9,730 bases of DNA, from positions 1-9,730 of the forward strand of contig DUTE01000302.1 of assembly GCA_012842235.1 (NCBI GenBank), read 5' to 3'. Positions 1-6,373 of this stretch are shown here, in pieces. The stretch's first letter is position 1. The number at the start of each line of letters is the position of its first letter. This DNA is from Bacillota bacterium. GTDB taxonomy: Bacteria; Bacillota; DTU065. The notes beneath the pieces were generated by a model, which did no database searches, was not told the origin of the DNA, and was given only the letters and a program-made list of their open reading frames with translations. The translations under genes were made by a program, and so were the position numbers.

Positions 1-20
1 CACCATTTTTATTAAAACAC

Positions 21-97
<77 letters not shown>

Positions 98-120
98 ATT
101 GCCTACAAACGAATAAACTT

Positions 121-237
121 TTCCGGTGGTCATAGCAAAGAGGATCCACCTGTTTCCATTCCGAATACAGAAGTGCCACTCTTTAGCGCTAGGGTACTGC
201 AGTGGAGACGCTGTGGGAGAGTAAGACGCTGCCGGAA
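121..237 (+). rRNA. rrf: 5S ribosomal RNA
   Basis: The ends TTCCGG (121-126) and CCGGAA (232-237) form the terminal helix I. Between them are the usual 5S landmarks: GGTGGTCATAGC at the start, CCATTCCGAATACAGAAG in the loop C region, TTTAGCGC, GGTACTGC, and GGGAGAGTAAGACGCTGCC near the end. The length, about 117 nt, is normal. Exact ends may differ by a few bases. The stretch after CAGAAG reads TGCCACTC, where Firmicutes 5S commonly has TTAAGCTC. That looks like lineage variation or a minor variant copy. No 23S gene lies directly upstream within the window; a tRNA does. Confidence 0.95.
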
Positions 238-245
238 TTATTTTA

Positions 246-275
246 CCCCTTAGATACTTAACTAAGGGGTTTTTT
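246..275 (+). terminator. Rho-independent terminator of the tRNA-5S unit
   Basis: CCCCTTAG (246-253) pairs perfectly with CTAAGGGG (262-269) and is followed at once by six T residues (270-275). It lies 8 nt after the 5S gene and ends the RNA operon. Confidence 0.93.
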
Positions 276-349
276 GATTTGAGGTTATTTTTTTAAGAAG
301 CAAAGATAAATAAAAATTGAGTGGACAAGCAACATAAGAGATTATTAAA

Positions 350-379
350 AGCACCGTTTGGTATCTACTAAACGGTGCT
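350..379 (-). terminator. Terminator of the glycosyltransferase gene
   Basis: AGCACCGTTT (350-359) and AAACGGTGCT (370-379) form a perfect 10-bp stem with a 10-nt loop. Read on the minus strand, the stem is followed by TTTTAATAAT, and it lies about 40 nt after the stop codon of the minus-strand glycosyltransferase. The + strand side carries only a weak T run, and no + strand gene needs it. The stretch 276-349 between the two terminators holds nothing recognisable. Confidence 0.8.
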
Positions 380-418
380 TCTTTATTATCAATTACAAAG
401 ATCGAAATTTAATCCTAT

Positions 419-1366
419 CTAGTTAGAGTTTAGTGCTTCACGCATACCTTCAAAGTAACTATGGCTAGTTATTAGTCTTACAACAAAACGTAACCACATG
501 TGACTGCCACGTTCTTCTACACGTTCAAGGTAACTCTCTACAGATGGTTTTTCAGTCCAGCCTCCTAAAGATAATAATCGATCTAAGCCAAACCAAAACG
601 GGGAGATCATAGTTTGTAATCTAACTTTCATTATAGGGTGTTTGCGGTAGTAGATGACTGCAGTATGTCCTCTTTCTCTTTCGCGCTGTTTCCATTTGTG
701 AAGATCCCTAACAGACAGTTTTGGTTTGTAATGGAAACCTTTGGCTTCAGGTACTTCAATTTTTTTTAGACCAAGTTTGCGGAGTCGAAGACCAAACTCT
801 AAATCCTCCCAGCCATATTCTCTAAAGTCTTCATCAAACAGTCCTGCGTCAAAAAGATGTTGTTTTAGAATAGAGGCATTACCTGTGGCAAAAAAAGCTC
901 TCGACATATCTGTTAGTTTCAGTTCAGCCTCAGTAGGATTATCAATATCATTAGTATGGATTACCGGTCCATGGCCAACAAGATCATCTGTAGTATGTGC
1001 TTTTAAGTGGGCCTCTAAAAATTCCGGGCAAGGAACTATGTCACTGTCCATAAAAACTATAAATTTACCTCTAGCTATTTTAAGTCCTTGATTTCTTGCT
1101 CCAGCAGGTCCCATTCGTTCAGTTCTAGTGTAGATCATCTCTACTGGTGGGTTTAGCTCTAATAAAGCTGCAAATGTATTGTCTGTAGAACCATCATCGA
1201 TAACGATTACTTCATATTTGTCTTTGGCTAGGGTTTGGCGAAATAGGCCATTTAGGGCTTTGAGGAGGATGGTTTTACGGTTATAAGTAGGTATAATTAC
1301 AGTAACGACAGGGTTTTCTACTTTGGTTCCTAAACTTATTTTGTCTCCTATCGGTCTATTAGTCAT
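419..1366 (-). CDS. Family 2 (GT-A fold) glycosyltransferase
   Basis: This 315-residue protein has the classic GT2 N-terminal domain. VTVIIPTYNR (residues 21-30) is the first Rossmann-like strand, IDDGS (56-60) holds the nucleotide-sugar-binding aspartates, and PAGARNQGLKIARG (87-100) is the usual connector. DSD at 107-109 is the DXD metal site. GWEDLEFGLRLRKLG (185-199) is the C-terminal motif of the Glyco_tranf_2_7C type, with ED at 187-188 as the likely catalytic base region. It should transfer a sugar from a nucleotide-sugar donor at the cytoplasmic face, perhaps to a surface polysaccharide or a protein. Acceptor and sugar cannot be told from sequence. No signal peptide or clear membrane segment is seen. 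The ATG at 1366 has AGGAAG about 13 nt upstream, a slightly long spacing, so the exact start is not certain. The gene stands alone with its own promoter and terminator. Confidence 0.9.
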   Translation of the reverse strand: MTNRPIGDKISLGTKVENPVVTVIIPTYNRKTILLKALNGLFRQTLAKDKYEVIVIDDGSTDNTFAALLELNPPVEMIYTRTERMGPAGARNQGLKIARGKFIVFMDSDIVPCPEFLEAHLKAHTTDDLVGHGPVIHTNDIDNPTEAELKLTDMSRAFFATGNASILKQHLFDAGLFDEDFREYGWEDLEFGLRLRKLGLKKIEVPEAKGFHYKPKLSVRDLHKWKQRERERGHTAVIYYRKHPIMKVRLQTMISPFWFGLDRLLSLGGWTEKPSVESYLERVEERGSHMWLRFVVRLITSHSYFEGMREALNSN

Positions 1367-1454
1367 CTTGAAGAGATGTCTTCCTTTCTATTTAAATATT
1401 GTTAAAAATGAGAAAAAAGCAGGTGGTATCTATAAAGACTTAAGCTCTCTATAT

Positions 1455-1483
1455 AGAATAGCAATAAGAACAAGAGTTGCCAA
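1455..1483 (-). promoter_or_regulatory. Sigma-A-like promoter for the glycosyltransferase gene
   Basis: On the minus strand TTGGCA (1483-1478) and TATTCT (1460-1455) are separated by 17 nt. This predicts a start near 1448 and an untranslated leader of about 80 nt before the ATG at 1366. It stands back to back with the + strand promoter at 1521-1548. Confidence 0.5.
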
Positions 1484-1520
1484 GAAAAAGGATCGGGGTC
1501 TAAAGGTCTAAAGCTAAAGG

Positions 1521-1548
1521 TTGAAACTTTGCTTTTGGTTTATATAAT
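1521..1548 (+). promoter_or_regulatory. Sigma-A-like promoter for the barrel-protein pair
   Basis: TTGAAA (1521-1526) and a perfect TATAAT (1543-1548) are 16 nt apart, followed by AG-rich sequence where transcription would start near 1555. Directly upstream are three copies of CTAAAG (1500-1505, 1508-1513, 1514-1519), a possible activator-binding or UP-like stretch. The next + strand gene begins about 295 nt later, so the transcript would have a long leader. Confidence 0.6.
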
Positions 1549-1554
1549 AGAGAT

Positions 1555-1850
1555 CAGGTAAAAACAATTATCAACTTAAAATTGTGGATTGTAATATTTA
1601 CCAGTATTTATTTTTCCAAAAGAGCTGTCATTTTAGCAAAGACATTAGCCTGTTACAGGCAGGTTTGCTTTAGTAAAATCACCTAGTCTGTTAACATATG
1701 GTTATGTGCAAAAAAAGAGGTATAGGGATAGGATTTAGGAGGAAGCATCTGACAAAAGGAACGAAAAAGAGTTTCTAGAAGATTGAGCTGACTAGGTTTA
1801 ATTCTATGTACGTTGTACGCTCTTTTAGAGAAAATTAGTGAGGTGGTTAC
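1555..1850 (+). other. Long, apparently structured 5' leader, no gene
   Basis: The 484-nt gap 1367-1850 holds no supported coding region; most of it is this leader. Nested pairing is visible. ATTTTAGCAAA (1630-1640) pairs with TTTGC (1664-1668) and TAAAAT (1674-1679) around an inner hairpin GCCTG-TTA-CAGGC (1648-1660). Further on come a small ACATA/TATGT hairpin near 1698-1711 and CTCT-TTT-AGAG just before the gene. No intrinsic terminator is seen, and I could match it to no riboswitch class by eye. An AGGAGG near 1740 has no usable start codon behind it. The leader could control stability or translation of the downstream mRNA. Confidence 0.4.
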
Positions 1851-2315
1851 ATGAGAGTTGGCAAGATTATCTTAATTTGTTTATTAATAAGTGGACTAAG
1901 TATTTTTGTTTTAGCAAAACAAAGCTTTGGGTTTGGTGCTAATCTGAATTTAGCAGCCAATTATGGGTTAGATGGTCTAACTATTGATATCCCTGCAAAC
2001 GGTAACTGGGATCCCCAATTAGTATTTTGGTTAAATACAACTAATACAAACTTATATAAAGTAGGGGTAAAAATCAATCGTGATATGGGCGAAGCATATA
2101 ACATAAAACGCTACCTTGGTGGAGGAATCGGTATTTTTAGGGATTGGAGTAGTAATGTACGCTTTGGGATTCAAACCCAAGTGGGTATCAAAGTACCTGC
2201 AATAGTCGACGGATATTTTGCTAATTTAGAGGTTGGTTTTAATCTAAACAGAAGCAACAATGGCCGAATAAACGGTGGGGCACTAATTGGGGCCGGCCTG
2301 TCCTATAGCTTTTAG
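1851..2315 (+). CDS. Small secreted beta-barrel-like protein, paralog 1
   Basis: The function of this 154-residue protein is not recognised. Residues 1-22 are a signal peptide: basic MRVGK, then a hydrophobic run, then VLA as the likely cleavage site. The mature part is rich in Gly, Asn and aromatic residues in alternating patterns typical of amphipathic beta-strands (for example LYKVGVKIN, RYLGGGIGIF, VRFGIQTQVGIKV). It ends in GAGLSYSF, a terminal Tyr-Ser-Phe like the C-terminal signal of outer-membrane barrels recognised by BamA. A small outer-membrane barrel of perhaps eight strands is the best guess. AGGTGG lies 4 nt before the ATG. The next gene, only 15 nt downstream, is a clear paralog sharing GFG near the N terminus, PQ after about 45 residues, and RY-x-G-x-G in the middle. 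That suggests tandem duplication and joint expression. Confidence 0.8.
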   Translation: MRVGKIILICLLISGLSIFVLAKQSFGFGANLNLAANYGLDGLTIDIPANGNWDPQLVFWLNTTNTNLYKVGVKINRDMGEAYNIKRYLGGGIGIFRDWSSNVRFGIQTQVGIKVPAIVDGYFANLEVGFNLNRSNNGRINGGALIGAGLSYSF

Positions 2316-2330
2316 GAAGGAGAATTAGAT

Positions 2331-2819
2331 ATGTGGGGACGTAGATTTATTATAGCAGTATTATTTTTTATAATGCTTGTACCTGTATTGGCTGTTCAAA
2401 ATGTGGGCTTTGGTCTTACGGTATCTGGCGATTTTAATGGGATAGTTTTTCTCTTGCCAAGTAAAACAAAGCTTAATCCTCAGATTATTACATCTGGTTA
2501 TATCACAGATAACTACTATAATTTACTTGCTGGGACTAAATTGCTTTGGGAGCTTAGCGAAAAAGACAATGTAGAACGCTACACAGGTGTAGGTGCAGGT
2601 ACATCTGTTTTTTCTGTCTATAATCTAGAAGATGATTACTTCCAAAAAAACAATAGCTATTTTGGCCAAGCCTTTTTAGGTACGAAAGTGTCCTGGCTAA
2701 ATAGATATTTGGCAGCTCCCATAAAGTTTTGCACAGAGATTGGTTTGTCTGTAAATGTTACTCAAGAAAGAACTACCGCAAGAACCTATCTTGGCGGTGG
2801 TATTGAGTATGAATTCTAA
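2331..2819 (+). CDS. Small secreted beta-barrel-like protein, paralog 2
   Basis: This 162-residue protein has a signal peptide (MWGRR, then a hydrophobic stretch, then VLA at about residue 22). The mature beta-rich domain aligns by eye with its upstream neighbour: VGFGL against FGFGA, NPQIITSGY against DPQLVFWLN, NVERYTGVGAG against NIKRYLGGGIG, and a Gly-rich end. It finishes with LGGGIEYEF, again a terminal aromatic-X-Phe as in outer-membrane barrels. Compared with paralog 1 it carries extra residues around 105-115 (EDDYFQKNN), as expected of a surface loop. The Shine-Dalgarno AAGGAG (2317-2322) starts just after the stop of paralog 1 and is 8 nt from the ATG, so the two form an operon. Pore, adhesin or membrane-shape roles are all possible; none can be assigned. 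Confidence 0.8.
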   Translation: MWGRRFIIAVLFFIMLVPVLAVQNVGFGLTVSGDFNGIVFLLPSKTKLNPQIITSGYITDNYYNLLAGTKLLWELSEKDNVERYTGVGAGTSVFSVYNLEDDYFQKNNSYFGQAFLGTKVSWLNRYLAAPIKFCTEIGLSVNVTQERTTARTYLGGGIEYEF

Positions 2820-2840
2820 TTGGTTTATGATAATATCTAA

Positions 2841-2875
2841 AAAGGCTGCTTAGCTGCTTGGGCTAAGCAGCCTTT
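2841..2875. terminator. Bidirectional terminator between convergent operons
   Basis: AAAGGCTGCTTAGC (2841-2854) pairs perfectly over 14 bp with GCTAAGCAGCCTTT (2862-2875) around a 7-nt loop. On the + strand the stem ends in TTTATTAAAT; on the minus strand it ends in TTTTTAGAT. It lies 22 nt after the barrel-pair operon and about 90 nt after the converging minus-strand gene, so it can serve both. Confidence 0.85.
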
Positions 2876-2886
2876 ATTAAATTGTC

Positions 2887-2907
2887 TTTCCGAGTTTTAA
2901 TCGGAAA
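2887..2907. repeat. Hairpin in the convergent spacer
   Basis: TTTCCGA (2887-2893) and TCGGAAA (2901-2907) form a 7-bp stem with a 7-nt loop. No T run follows on either strand, so it is not a standard terminator. It is the middle of three stem-loops between the converging genes. Confidence 0.5.
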
Positions 2908-2934
2908 ATCGATAGGAGTTTTTAGTTTTTTTTT

Positions 2935-2965
2935 ACCTATGACTAAATCATCGATTGTCATAGGT
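2935..2965. repeat. Hairpin abutting the stop codon of the secreted DUF4434-like gene
   Basis: ACCTATGAC (2935-2943) and GTCATAGGT (2957-2965) form a perfect 9-bp stem with a 13-nt loop containing ATCGAT. Read on the minus strand it begins on the base after the TAA stop and is followed by a run of A. Read on the + strand it is followed by TTATTTTT. It may stop + strand read-through from entering the minus-strand gene antisense, or protect the 3' end of the minus-strand mRNA. Confidence 0.5.
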
Positions 2966-4261
2966 TTATTTTTGTTGCTCGAAAAACCAATTAAGATAGT
3001 CTTCATAGAGTTTCTTTGCTTGAGGCCCATTATTTGGGGCCATATAGTGAAGCCAATCAAAGATAACAATCTTATCGACGACAGGTCTTTGAGTAACAAT
3101 CTGTTTTTGGACTCGGTCAAAACTAGCAGGCTCAGCGCTAAAGGTTGAACCACTAAGTTGGTGGAAGACCTCAAGATCTGACCAAAACTCTACATCATGT
3201 TTTTGACAGATTTCATAGACCTCTTTGTAGTAGCGGGGTATCTCTTCTACAGGTAGTCTGTGGCACCCAACTCCATCTTGTAACATTAATACATCAAGAG
3301 GAACTTCGCTCAAGAATCTGTCCCAATAGCGTCCATGGGCTTTAGGAGACATGTTTCCGCCAAAATATGGGGCAATAGATACAGGCTTGCCAAGCTTGTG
3401 TAATCCTTTAGTGAGATCGCTAAAGAAGTCTAAATAATTCTGAGGTAGCATTCCCGAAGGGTAGAGTTCATGAGGGATGTAAAAGCCATAGAAACTCTGA
3501 AAAGCACCATATTTTTCGCAAAGATCCTTGGCTAGAGCTAGGTTTTCTTGGAGATCTTTTTTGAGATCAAGATTGCCGCTCCACCACATATCACTAAGCT
3601 TTAGACCTAACCAGACTTTCATATCTCTTTTCTCTGCTTCATCTAAGATGTAAAAGTAATCATCTTCAATAGTTCCTAAAGCGGTTTTGCCATTTAGGGT
3701 AAATTCACTAGCATCAGGTAAAGGATTGTTCTCTGAAAGAGCTCGAGCAATAATAGAGATTGAATCAGTAGCTTCTTCTAGTTCGATAGAGATAATAATA
3801 GGATCTTTAGCATCTATGCCCCAAACAACTGCAGAGTCTAGACTGTCTCTGTTTTTATCTTTGAGTTTTTCGCCATCATCACCAAACATTGTTGAGGGCA
3901 GAGAGCCAGATATTTCGTAGTTAAAGGGAGAAGATGTTTCGATTTCATAGAGAACAAGAGGGCCTCTTTCAATAACAATCTCATAGTTTCCAGCAGCAAA
4001 AGGGCCAAAAAAGCTATAAGTATAGGTATTGCCAGTGCCACTGCCAAAAAATTGCTTTGAATCAGTCGCCGAATATTGGATAATGATTGTATCCATACCG
4101 GCTTTTTGCATGAGATCGAGATGTTCTTGCCAATGGAGACGGGTTTGGTTAATTCTTGCTTCGTTTAACTGAAAAAAAGCACCAGTGATTCTTGCTTCAG
4201 CAGGTATAGAAGCAAAAGATGTTATTAATAAACAAATTAGAAAGATCCTAGGAAAATTCAT
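2966..4261 (-). CDS. Secreted DUF4434-like TIM-barrel protein with inserted domain, putative glycoside hydrolase
   Basis: The protein has 431 residues from the ATG at 4261, which has GGAGG (4274-4270) at an 8-nt spacing. An in-frame GTG at 4270 overlaps that Shine-Dalgarno and is a poorer start. A signal peptide covers residues 1 to about 23 (hydrophobic core, cleavage near AEA). ITGAFFQLNEAR and MDTIIIQYS are the first two barrel strands, as in DUF4434 proteins. Residues of roughly 72-192 are an insert absent from the adjacent paralog. The barrel then resumes with MKVWLGL. Shared with the paralog are FYGFYIPHE (E265, after strand 4), SIAPYF, LQDG (328-330) and WSDLEVF (E364, late barrel strand). 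The Glu pair fits acid/base and nucleophile of a retaining clan-A-like glycosidase. Substrate unknown; it would act outside the cytoplasm, or in the periplasm if the cell is diderm. Family membership is from recognition of the fold pattern, not a search. Confidence 0.75.
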   Translation of the reverse strand: MNFPRIFLICLLITSFASIPAEARITGAFFQLNEARINQTRLHWQEHLDLMQKAGMDTIIIQYSATDSKQFFGSGTGNTYTYSFFGPFAAGNYEIVIERGPLVLYEIETSSPFNYEISGSLPSTMFGDDGEKLKDKNRDSLDSAVVWGIDAKDPIIISIELEEATDSISIIARALSENNPLPDASEFTLNGKTALGTIEDDYFYILDEAEKRDMKVWLGLKLSDMWWSGNLDLKKDLQENLALAKDLCEKYGAFQSFYGFYIPHELYPSGMLPQNYLDFFSDLTKGLHKLGKPVSIAPYFGGNMSPKAHGRYWDRFLSEVPLDVLMLQDGVGCHRLPVEEIPRYYKEVYEICQKHDVEFWSDLEVFHQLSGSTFSAEPASFDRVQKQIVTQRPVVDKIVIFDWLHYMAPNNGPQAKKLYEDYLNWFFEQQK

Positions 4262-4280
4262 GTTTTTCACCTCCGAAGTT

Positions 4281-4319
4281 ATAAAACCCTGCCTAGCTTA
4301 AAGGCTAGCAGGGTTTTAT
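4281..4319 (-). terminator. Intercistronic hairpin/terminator between the two DUF4434-like genes
   Basis: ATAAAACCCTG (4281-4291) pairs with CAGGGTTTTAT (4309-4319), then one bulged base, then CTAGC (4293-4297) pairs with GCTAG (4304-4308), with loop TTAAAG. The A and T runs lie within the base of the stem, which is terminator-like on both strands. It sits 9 nt after the stop of the cytoplasmic paralog and 6 nt before the Shine-Dalgarno of the secreted paralog, with no room for a separate promoter between. It is therefore likely to set the ratio of the two products by partial termination or RNA processing. Confidence 0.65.
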
Positions 4320-4328
4320 GTTTAAAAA

Positions 4329-5297
4329 TTAAAGCTTTTGCAACATATCAGGGTGATTAGCTTTAAGCCATTCTAAATAATCAGTGTAAAGTTTTGCGGC
4401 ATCTTCATGTCCTGCATATGCCTTTTGATTAGGCTTTGACATCATTCCCTGATATTGATAGATCAAAATCTTATCTACATAAGGAGAGACTGCTTCAAAT
4501 TGTTTAATAACACGTTCAAATTTAGCAGGTAATAATGCACTCCTATACACTTGTCCTTCAAACTCAAATATCTCTACATCAGCCCACATCTTTACATGAG
4601 GGACTTTGTCATGGGCTTTGCGTAGACCTTCATAAAAGGCTGCACTCTCTTCTACCTTTGTTTTTTGAACACCAATTTCGTCCTGGTAGGCGATAATATC
4701 AACATCCATAGATTCAAGCTGTTTGACATATTTATCATCAGGTACAACTACTCTTGTTCCATATGGAGCAATGAGGATCTTGCCATAGGGCATAAAACGT
4801 CTTGCTTCTTTGGAACACTCATTAACATAATCAATGAAGTCTTCACTATAATATTTATTGATAAATGCTTCATTTGACCAGTACCAACCGTAAAAGCTCT
4901 TATGGTGACCATATTTAGTATAAAGCTCACCAATAGCTCTTAATCTAAGTCTTCTAGCATCAGGGTCGTGGATAATATTGGGACTATCCCACTGACCAAA
5001 AAAGTCGTTACCAATAAAGATCTTCATATCATATTTATCGCCAGCGGTAAGAACAGCTTCAAGGGGATCATAGCAAGCTACATCAGCATGAGGAAAGATG
5101 TCTGTTTTGTAGTAAGCCTTAAAATCTAAAGCTACATGCATTAAGACTAAATACTCCATACCTAGTTCAGCACACTCTTTAACCTTGGCATCCCAATCCT
5201 CAGAGGTAAATTGTGCACAAGTGGGGTTCCAGTATTTGCCTTCTGGTTTGTTATGATGTTGAAATTCAAACCAGCTGCCCATAATTGGTTTAATCAT
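4329..5297 (-). CDS. Cytoplasmic DUF4434-like TIM-barrel protein, putative glycoside hydrolase
   Basis: The protein has 322 residues from the ATG at 5297. An ATG two codons upstream (5303) is only 2 nt from AGGAGG (5311-5306), whereas 5297 has 8 nt. There is no signal peptide. Barrel landmarks are KPIMGSWFEFQ (strand 1), MEYLVLMHVAL (strand 2), YDMKIFIGNDF (strand 3), and FYGWYWSNEAF with E143 after an Asn (strand 4, the Asn-Glu pattern of clan GH-A acid/base residues). They continue with ILIAPYGTR, IIAYQDEIGV (205-207 QDE), VKMWADVEIFE with E242 as candidate nucleophile, and DKILIYQYQG as the last strand. The downstream gene is a secreted paralog. Sharing the Glu pair and differing in location, the two may act on the same glycan at successive stages. 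A hydrolase role is inferred; DUF4434 has no firmly known activity to my knowledge. Confidence 0.75.
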   Translation of the reverse strand: MIKPIMGSWFEFQHHNKPEGKYWNPTCAQFTSEDWDAKVKECAELGMEYLVLMHVALDFKAYYKTDIFPHADVACYDPLEAVLTAGDKYDMKIFIGNDFFGQWDSPNIIHDPDARRLRLRAIGELYTKYGHHKSFYGWYWSNEAFINKYYSEDFIDYVNECSKEARRFMPYGKILIAPYGTRVVVPDDKYVKQLESMDVDIIAYQDEIGVQKTKVEESAAFYEGLRKAHDKVPHVKMWADVEIFEFEGQVYRSALLPAKFERVIKQFEAVSPYVDKILIYQYQGMMSKPNQKAYAGHEDAAKLYTDYLEWLKANHPDMLQKL

Positions 5298-5501
5298 TAT
5301 CATATCCTCCTTTGATATTGCTTTGAAAATATGTCAATCTTTTTCAGAGAAAAATGCTTAATATTGGAAGCTTAACAAAAGGAAAACCGTTATAAGAAAA
5401 ATTGGTTTATTCGCTTTCTCTGCTAAAGACTTCAAAGCTTTCTATTCTTGTTTCCCAATTTAATATTCCCTTTTAATACTCCTCAATCCTTCTAAATAAA
5501 G

Positions 5502-6329
5502 TTATTGATAGACAAAAGGCATTCTTCTAGCTCCTAGATAGCGAGTTTTATAATAAGTTGTTTTTAGTGAAGCTATTGTGACACCAGTAGAACTAGCTGA
5601 ATTAATAAACTGGTTATTGCCAATGTAGATTCCTACATGGCTTGGGCCTTCTTTATAAGTAGAAAAAAACACTAAATCCCCAGGGAGCAATCTATTTTGT
5701 TCTACAGGTGTAAATTTTTCGTAATAATACTGAGGCCCTGCATCTCTTGGTAGATAATAACCATAACTTGCAACAACTGCCCAAACAAAGCCAGAACAGT
5801 CAAAACCAGAAGGTCCTACACCTCCCCAGAGATAAGGGACGCCAAGATATTCTTTAGCGGTCTCAATTAAATCATTGGCTTTTACTGGCTTGTTTTCAAT
5901 GCAATAGAGATCACTTTTTTTTGCATAAAGGTCACCTTGGTAGGTGGCAACTAAATAATAGTCTTTAGTTTCCTCTAACACAGTTACCAAAGAGGCAAAA
6001 GGTAAGGAGAGAACAAAATTACCTCCTGGTTTATCATAAAGAGAGAGGACTTTTGTTTGGACAACATAAGATTTGCCTTTTGGATGTTGCCAATCGATAA
6101 GATTACTCTTTTGGATATAACCTTTGTAGTTGTGTTGTCTAGGTAATGAAACTAGACACCATAGGCCGTCTTCTAATATCTCTACAGGATCAAGACGCAT
6201 AGCTTGGGTAACAGTTTCTGAGCCTATATTTGGCTGAGCTTTTAAGGTAGCAATATATTCGCCAATAACAAAGGCATGAGACTGAAAAGACAAACTCAAA
6301 ATTAAGAAAAAAGTAACTAGAAAAACCAT
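5502..6329 (-). CDS. Secreted SH3b-NlpC/P60 peptidoglycan endopeptidase
   Basis: The protein has 275 residues from the ATG at 6329, which follows AGGGGTGAG at about 5 nt. The frame is open 12 codons further, only to a TTG start. Residues 1-19 form a signal peptide (hydrophobic run, then SHA). Residues of about 22-80 and 88-145 are two bacterial SH3-like repeats that would bind cell wall. The C-terminal NlpC/P60 domain starts near 150 (ANDLIETAKEYLGVPYLWGG). It has the catalytic FDCSG with Cys178, HVGIYIG with His231, and Asn243 (FINSAS) as the third polar residue, plus LLPGDLVFF before the His. Such enzymes cut between gamma-D-Glu and the diamino acid in stem peptides. The layout resembles YkfC-type cell-wall-recycling peptidases. 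No terminator is seen in the 204 nt before the next minus-strand gene, so joint transcription is possible. That 204-nt gap holds no convincing promoter or gene. Confidence 0.92.
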   Translation of the reverse strand: MVFLVTFFLILSLSFQSHAFVIGEYIATLKAQPNIGSETVTQAMRLDPVEILEDGLWCLVSLPRQHNYKGYIQKSNLIDWQHPKGKSYVVQTKVLSLYDKPGGNFVLSLPFASLVTVLEETKDYYLVATYQGDLYAKKSDLYCIENKPVKANDLIETAKEYLGVPYLWGGVGPSGFDCSGFVWAVVASYGYYLPRDAGPQYYYEKFTPVEQNRLLPGDLVFFSTYKEGPSHVGIYIGNNQFINSASSTGVTIASLKTTYYKTRYLGARRMPFVYQ

Positions 6330-6373
6330 GTGCTCACCCCTAAAAAGGAAGTAATGTAAAAGCAAAAAGCTTA

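Noticed and set aside
1..5. CACCA at the left edge as the 3' end of an upstream tRNA
   Set aside because: Four to five bases are too few to support a feature, though a second tRNA to the left would fit.
741..1091. Open frame of 116 codons on the + strand
   Set aside because: It is antisense to the glycosyltransferase, is Ser/Arg-rich in a way typical of shadow frames, and shows no family pattern.
1323..1511. Open frame of 62 codons on the + strand
   Set aside because: It overlaps the glycosyltransferase start and both promoters, and has no Shine-Dalgarno sequence.
1555..1850. Known riboswitch class in the leader
   Set aside because: I found no consensus core of the common classes such as c-di-GMP, TPP, SAM, cobalamin or lysine; only generic stem-loops are visible.
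2863..2961. 32-codon minus-strand frame starting just after the secreted DUF4434-like gene
   Set aside because: The peptide reads plausibly, but there is no ribosome-binding site and the frame runs through three hairpins and ends inside the terminator stem.
2882..3148. Open frame of 88 codons on the + strand
   Set aside because: It is antisense to the well-supported DUF4434-like gene and shows no start signal.
3838..4047. Minus-strand frame of 69 codons, possible frameshifted fragment
   Set aside because: It lies inside the insert domain of the intact secreted protein; the main frame is continuous, so there is no sign of a frameshift.
4665..4933. Short frames on both strands within the cytoplasmic DUF4434-like gene
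   Set aside because: They are shadows of a gene with clear barrel motifs and lack ribosome-binding sites.
5309..5337. TTGACA upstream of the cytoplasmic DUF4434-like gene as a promoter
   Set aside because: No -10 box lies at a suitable distance; the expected position falls in the Shine-Dalgarno sequence.
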